In this document: positions 60,386 through 64,000 of the stretch, piece after piece | Numbering within the stretch: position 1 is the first letter of the stretch | How the letters are laid out: every line of letters starts with the position of its first letter | Assembly: GCF_003001675.1 (NCBI RefSeq) | Contig: NZ_PVYW01000003.1 | Coordinates: 248,001-312,000, forward strand | Direction of reading: 5' to 3' | Source: Cohnella sp. SGD-V74 | Lineage (GTDB): Bacteria > Bacillota > Bacilli > Paenibacillales > Paenibacillaceae | Length of the DNA stretch: 64,000 bases | Program-made: the position numbers and the translations under genes | Notes under the pieces: generated by a model | Seen by the model: only the letters and a program-made list of their open reading frames with translations | The model's database searches: none | What the model was told of the DNA's origin: nothing

Positions 60386-60886
60386 CTATACGACCGACTC
60401 GGCAGCCGCCGATTCGCCGGCCGGCTCCGCCGTTTCATTGTCGGCATCCGTTTTCCGATCTGGTGTTCGCGCTTCTCTGGTGCCCGACACTTTGCCGATC
60501 AGGTAGACGAGCAACTGGCGATTGTGCGTGGAAATCCGGTCCAGAGATTCGTTCACGATCGCCGAGCGAACGGCGATGCCGCGCTCGACTTCGGAACGTC
60601 CGAGCTCGGTCATCGTCACCCATACGATTCTGCGATCCCCTTCGTCCCGGTTTCTCTCGACCAGCCCCGCCCTCTCCATGCGATCGAGCAGCGTCGTAAT
60701 TGCAGCGGGAGTCGTCTCCAAATGGGGTAGCAGGTCCGACGGCTTCATCGGCTCGTGCGCTTGCAACAGCTCCAGCACTTCCAGTTGCCCCGCCGTCAGT
60801 TGCGGAGCCAGCTCCGTCTCCATCCGCGCGTTCCAATCCTTCGTGAGCTTCGTCCAGCTTTTCACAAATTCCGCCGCATTATCCAT
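60386..60886 (-). CDS. MarR family transcriptional regulator
   Basis: Winged-helix regulator of 166 residues: LTAGQLEVLELLQAHEPMKPSDLLPHLETTPAAITTLLDRMERAGLVERNRDEGDRRIVWVTMTELG. The C-terminal tail is Ala/Glu-rich (DNETAEPAGESAAAESVV) and probably disordered. No divergent partner is evident; the small gene at 61080 is on the opposite strand. Confidence 0.92.
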   Translation of the reverse strand: MDNAAEFVKSWTKLTKDWNARMETELAPQLTAGQLEVLELLQAHEPMKPSDLLPHLETTPAAITTLLDRMERAGLVERNRDEGDRRIVWVTMTELGRSEVERGIAVRSAIVNESLDRISTHNRQLLVYLIGKVSGTREARTPDRKTDADNETAEPAGESAAAESVV

Positions 60887-61079
60887 AGGTACGCCCCTTC
60901 CTTCCCGAACATTGCCTTCTCCTTTATTATACTCACCGTCTATGTCGAAAGATAGTTTAATGCAATTAAATATTTACGACATGAATCCGCATGATCGAGA
61001 ACATGACGACAAGCGGCGACATATACTGGTTACGAAAAATGGGTAAAAGCGGAGAAACGGCAACGAGGAGGCGCTGTCC

Positions 61080-61259
61080 ATGTCCTCTAACGAAACGAAA
61101 ATCAAAATGATCGGCCAAATGGCCCAGGACGCCGGCCTAATAGAAGACCCCCAGTGGCTCGAACGGCTCAATGAACCGGTGCCCCTGTGGGTCGTCTTGG
61201 ATATGCTATTGCGATGGGTAGACCGTACCGAACCGAACGGCGGGGGCCCTTACGATTAA
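61080..61259 (+). CDS. Small hypothetical protein, 59 residues
   Basis: Short frame with GAGGAGG 8 nt before its ATG. The product starts [20 protein letters not shown] and contains [27 protein letters not shown], a compact amphipathic helical protein. I do not recognise it. Its stop codon overlaps the convergent parC stop by 4 nt. Confidence 0.7.
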   Translation: MSSNETKIKMIGQMAQDAGLIEDPQWLERLNEPVPLWVVLDMLLRWVDRTEPNGGGPYD

Positions 61260-63751
61260 GCGGGCCCGTTCTGAGTCGAGAGCGGCTTGACGAAAGCTTC
61301 GGCCAGCGTGTCCCCTCGGTCGACAGGGATCATCAGCTTGCCCTGACCGCGTCTGTCTTCAATCGGAGAGCTCTCCGAGGAAAATTCCGATACGCCCCCG
61401 CTCGCCGTCAAGGCGAGCAGGCTGACCGCTTCCTTGACATGGAACGCGGCGACCAGCTTCGTGCCGTTCGGGCGGACGCGCTTGCCTTCCTTGAACTCGA
61501 ACGTCTGAATCCCCTTGCCCCCGCGGCCTTGCTGAGGGTAATCAAGCAGCAAGGTGCGCTTCGCATAGCCGTAGTCGGACAGAACGAGAACCTCTCCTTC
61601 GTCCTCCGCGACGAACAGAGCGTCCGTCAGCTGATCGCCCTCTTTCAGCGTAATGCCTCTTACTCCTCCGGCCACGCGGCCCTGCACGCTGACTTCCTCG
61701 CGGTTGAACCGGATGCTCATCCCCTGCTCGGTCACGAGCAGCAGATCGTCCGGACTGTCCGAACGCATCACCTTCACGATCTCGTCCCCGTCCGCCACTT
61801 TGCAGGCGGCGATCGCCATGCTTCGCGTCGTGGCGTATTCGACGAGCGGCGTCCGCTTCACTTGTCCCCGCTTCGTTACAAACACAAGCATCGGCCCGGA
61901 CGTCTCCGCTTCTTCCTTCCCGTCCGCCGGCGGAGTCAGCTCCGCGCTCTTGGCGTGCACGACGCCGACGATGCGGTCGTCCTTGGCAAGCGGAAGCACG
62001 TTCACGATCGCCGTCCCCGTATCCTTCCACTTGAACTCCGGAATTTGGTGAACCGGCAGCAAATAGTAGTGGCCCTTCTGCGTGAAGAGCAGCAGCGGGT
62101 CGAGCGTGTTGACGCCCAGACTCCAGCGAATGACGTCGCCTTCCTTCACGCCCGCGCTTTCGAGTTCTCCGCCGGATCGGGTGAACGACAGAAGGCTCGT
62201 CCTCTTAATGTAGCCTTCGCGGCTTAACGTCACGAGCACTTCTTCCGCCGGAACCATCACTTCCAGGTTGACCTTGATCTCTTCCACTTCGCCCTGAATG
62301 ACGGAGCGGCGGTCGATGCCGTACTTGTTGCGGATTTCCGCCAGCTCGTCTTTAATGACGCTCAGCAGCTTGCGCGGACTATCCAGAATGGCGCGCAACT
62401 GGGCGATTTTCTTGAGCGTGTCGGCATGCTCCTTCTCGAGCTGGGTAATCTCGAGATTGGTCAGCCGATAGAGCTGCAAGGTGAGAATGGCGTCCGCTTG
62501 GCGCTCGGTGAAGCCGAACTTGGCGACCAGGTTGTTTTGCGCGTCTTGACGGTTTTTCGAAGCTTTGATCGTCTCGATGATCTGATCGAGCAGATTCAGC
62601 GCCTTGACGAGTCCTTCCAGCACGTGCGCGCGGTCTTCCGCCTTCTCCAGATCGTATTGGGTGCGGTGCGTGACGACTTCCTTCTGGTGCTCGATGTACG
62701 CGTCGAGAATATGCTTAAGGCCCAGTTGACGCGGCGCCTTGTTCACGATCGCGACCATGTTGAAGTTGTACGTCGTCTGCAGGTCGGTTTTCTTCAGCAG
62801 GAAAGCGAGTATGCCTTCCGCATCCGCATCCTTCTTCAGCTCGACGACGATGCGCAGGCCGTTCCGGCCGCTCTCGTCCCGCACTTCGGCGATGCCTTCG
62901 ACCTTCTTCTCCATCCGCAGGCTGTCGATGGCGTTCACGAGCTTCGACTTGACGACTTGGTACGGAATTTCCGTAATGACGATCTGCTGCTTGCCGCCTC
63001 GCATATCTTCGATCGCGGTTTTGGAGCGGATGTGGATTTTCCCTTTGCCCGTCTCGTAAGCTTCGCGAATGCCATCCGCGCCCATAATGATGCCGCCGGT
63101 CGGAAAATCGGGACCTTTCACGGTGTCCATCAGCTCTTGCACCGTAATGTCCGGCTTGTTCATGACGGCGACGCACGCATCGATAATTTCGCGCAGGTTA
63201 TGCGTCGGGATTTCCGTCGCGAAGCCGGCCGATATGCCGGATACGCCGTTCACGAGCAAATTCGGGTAACGCGACGGAAGAACGACGGGCTCCTTGGCCG
63301 TGTTGTCGAAGTTGTCCTTGAACAGCACCGTCCTCTTCTCGATATCGCGCAGCAGCTCCATCGAGATCGGAGACAGACGCGCCTCCGTATACCGCATCGC
63401 CGCAGGAGGATCGTCGTCCATCGATCCCCAGTTGCCGTGCCCGTCGACGAGCATGTGCGCCATTTTCCATGGCTGGGCCATCCGCACCATGCCCTCGTAG
63501 ATCGAGGAGTCGCCGTGAGGGTGGTAGTTCCCCATGACGTCGCCGACCGTCTTGGCCGACTTCCGGTACGGTTTGTCCGGCGTGTTGCCCGACTCGTACA
63601 TCGCGTACAGAATGCGGCGCTGCACCGGCTTCAGGCCGTCGCGAACGTCCGGAATGGCGCGGTCCTGGATAATGTATTTAGAATAGCGTCCGAAGCGGTC
63701 TCCTACGACCTCCTCCAGAAACGCCGGCAAAAAATTTTCAAGTAGGCTCAC
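61256..63751 (-). CDS. parC: DNA topoisomerase IV subunit A
   Basis: Type IIA topoisomerase of 831 residues that decatenates chromosomes with ParE. Active-site Tyr121 is in [10 protein letters not shown]; the quinolone region [12 protein letters not shown] has Ser82 and Glu86 as in sensitive enzymes. The N-terminus [40 protein letters not shown] and the [15 protein letters not shown] [15 protein letters not shown] closely follow Bacillus ParC. The C-terminal propeller contains repeated GxxxR strands. Start GTG after GGAGG. parE would be expected upstream but lies outside the window or elsewhere. Confidence 0.95.
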   Translation of the reverse strand: MSLLENFLPAFLEEVVGDRFGRYSKYIIQDRAIPDVRDGLKPVQRRILYAMYESGNTPDKPYRKSAKTVGDVMGNYHPHGDSSIYEGMVRMAQPWKMAHMLVDGHGNWGSMDDDPPAAMRYTEARLSPISMELLRDIEKRTVLFKDNFDNTAKEPVVLPSRYPNLLVNGVSGISAGFATEIPTHNLREIIDACVAVMNKPDITVQELMDTVKGPDFPTGGIIMGADGIREAYETGKGKIHIRSKTAIEDMRGGKQQIVITEIPYQVVKSKLVNAIDSLRMEKKVEGIAEVRDESGRNGLRIVVELKKDADAEGILAFLLKKTDLQTTYNFNMVAIVNKAPRQLGLKHILDAYIEHQKEVVTHRTQYDLEKAEDRAHVLEGLVKALNLLDQIIETIKASKNRQDAQNNLVAKFGFTERQADAILTLQLYRLTNLEITQLEKEHADTLKKIAQLRAILDSPRKLLSVIKDELAEIRNKYGIDRRSVIQGEVEEIKVNLEVMVPAEEVLVTLSREGYIKRTSLLSFTRSGGELESAGVKEGDVIRWSLGVNTLDPLLLFTQKGHYYLLPVHQIPEFKWKDTGTAIVNVLPLAKDDRIVGVVHAKSAELTPPADGKEEAETSGPMLVFVTKRGQVKRTPLVEYATTRSMAIAACKVADGDEIVKVMRSDSPDDLLLVTEQGMSIRFNREEVSVQGRVAGGVRGITLKEGDQLTDALFVAEDEGEVLVLSDYGYAKRTLLLDYPQQGRGGKGIQTFEFKEGKRVRPNGTKLVAAFHVKEAVSLLALTASGGVSEFSSESSPIEDRRGQGKLMIPVDRGDTLAEAFVKPLSTQNGPA

Positions 63752-63789
63752 TGCTACTGCCTCCTAGTTCTGGAGCACACGCACCGGGA

Positions 63790-64000
63790 TATCGCTCTCG
63801 CAGACCGTTGGTTCGACGATGTCCCGATGATGTGCGGTTTATTAGCGGTCCGACAGACCGCTATTTCCGTATTTGCGCGGTTTGAGGCGCAGTTAACGGT
63901 CCAACGGACCGTTAACTATGCATTCGCACCGGTTCTAGCCCGGTTAACGGCCTAGCAGACCGTTAACTATGCATTCGTGCCGGTTCTGGCCCAGTTAACG
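63790..64000. repeat. Tandem array of 51-bp units, continuing past the window
   Basis: Units start at about 63841, 63892, 63943 and 63994 (a degenerate one near 63790). The core is a hairpin, perfect in the second full unit: GTTAACGGTCC-AAC-GGACCGTTAAC arms of 11 bp, followed by TATGCATTCGCACCGGTTCT. Upstream of parC. Confidence 0.88.

Overview
The window looks like a chromosomal segment of a GC-rich, spore-former-type Firmicute, most likely Paenibacillaceae (Paenibacillus/Cohnella-like). The evidence is strong AGGAGG-type ribosome binding sites, frequent GTG/TTG starts, a Bacillus-type FNR with C-terminal cysteines, a narGHJI/ywiC/fnr neighbourhood, CsoR-CopZ-CopA, MntABCD and a ParC of the Gram-positive type. 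Genus assignment is inference. No rRNA, tRNA, CRISPR or complete insertion sequence was seen.

Bases 1-24,000 form an anaerobic-respiration island. It holds nrdG-nrdD (class III ribonucleotide reductase), mobA-ywiC, a cysteine-free Crp/Fnr regulator, a RIC/ScdA iron-sulfur repair protein, fnr, a heme A synthase (ctaA), narGHJI, an unidentified gene with moaA, an operon of two DUF2249-like proteins, an unknown protein, a multi-pass haem-copper-oxidase-like membrane protein and a DUF59/SufT-like protein, a truncated haemoglobin, narK fused to a PAS domain, and modAB. At least ten promoter regions here carry a TGTGA-N6-TCACA-type box. In the clear cases it sits about 30 bp before a -10 hexamer, that is, centred near -41.5. 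This makes the island read as one FNR regulon that couples oxygen loss to nitrate uptake, nitrate reduction, molybdenum cofactor supply, NO/iron-sulfur damage control and anaerobic dNTP synthesis.

Bases 24,000-34,200 concern metals: an orphan ferric-siderophore binding lipoprotein with a Fur box, an AraC regulator carrying a homologous binding domain, two DinB-fold proteins, an HxlR regulator divergent from an aldo/keto reductase and an epimerase, and mntABCD with an MntR-like box. Bases 34,400-47,700 hold assorted regulators and enzymes: TetR/VOC, aldo/keto reductase, FAD-linked oxidase, a lipoprotein, a two-component system, PhyH/AraC, a metallo-beta-lactamase-fold protein, an HTH plus binding-domain regulator and a chemotaxis receptor. 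Bases 47,800-53,300 hold the copper operon (csoR, copZ, copA, a lipoprotein) and a serpin lipoprotein. Bases 53,400-64,000 hold an XRE regulator, a 7TM-DISM histidine kinase divergent from its response regulator, a methyltransferase, a CapA-like protein, MarR, a small protein and parC.

The non-coding DNA is unusually structured. There are two copies of a roughly 220-bp foldback element, a third unrelated 210-bp foldback element, and several intergenic tandem arrays with unit lengths of 50-52 bp (one of 43 bp) whose sequences are unrelated to each other. Many large open frames antisense to real genes or inside the repeats are compositional shadows and were left out.
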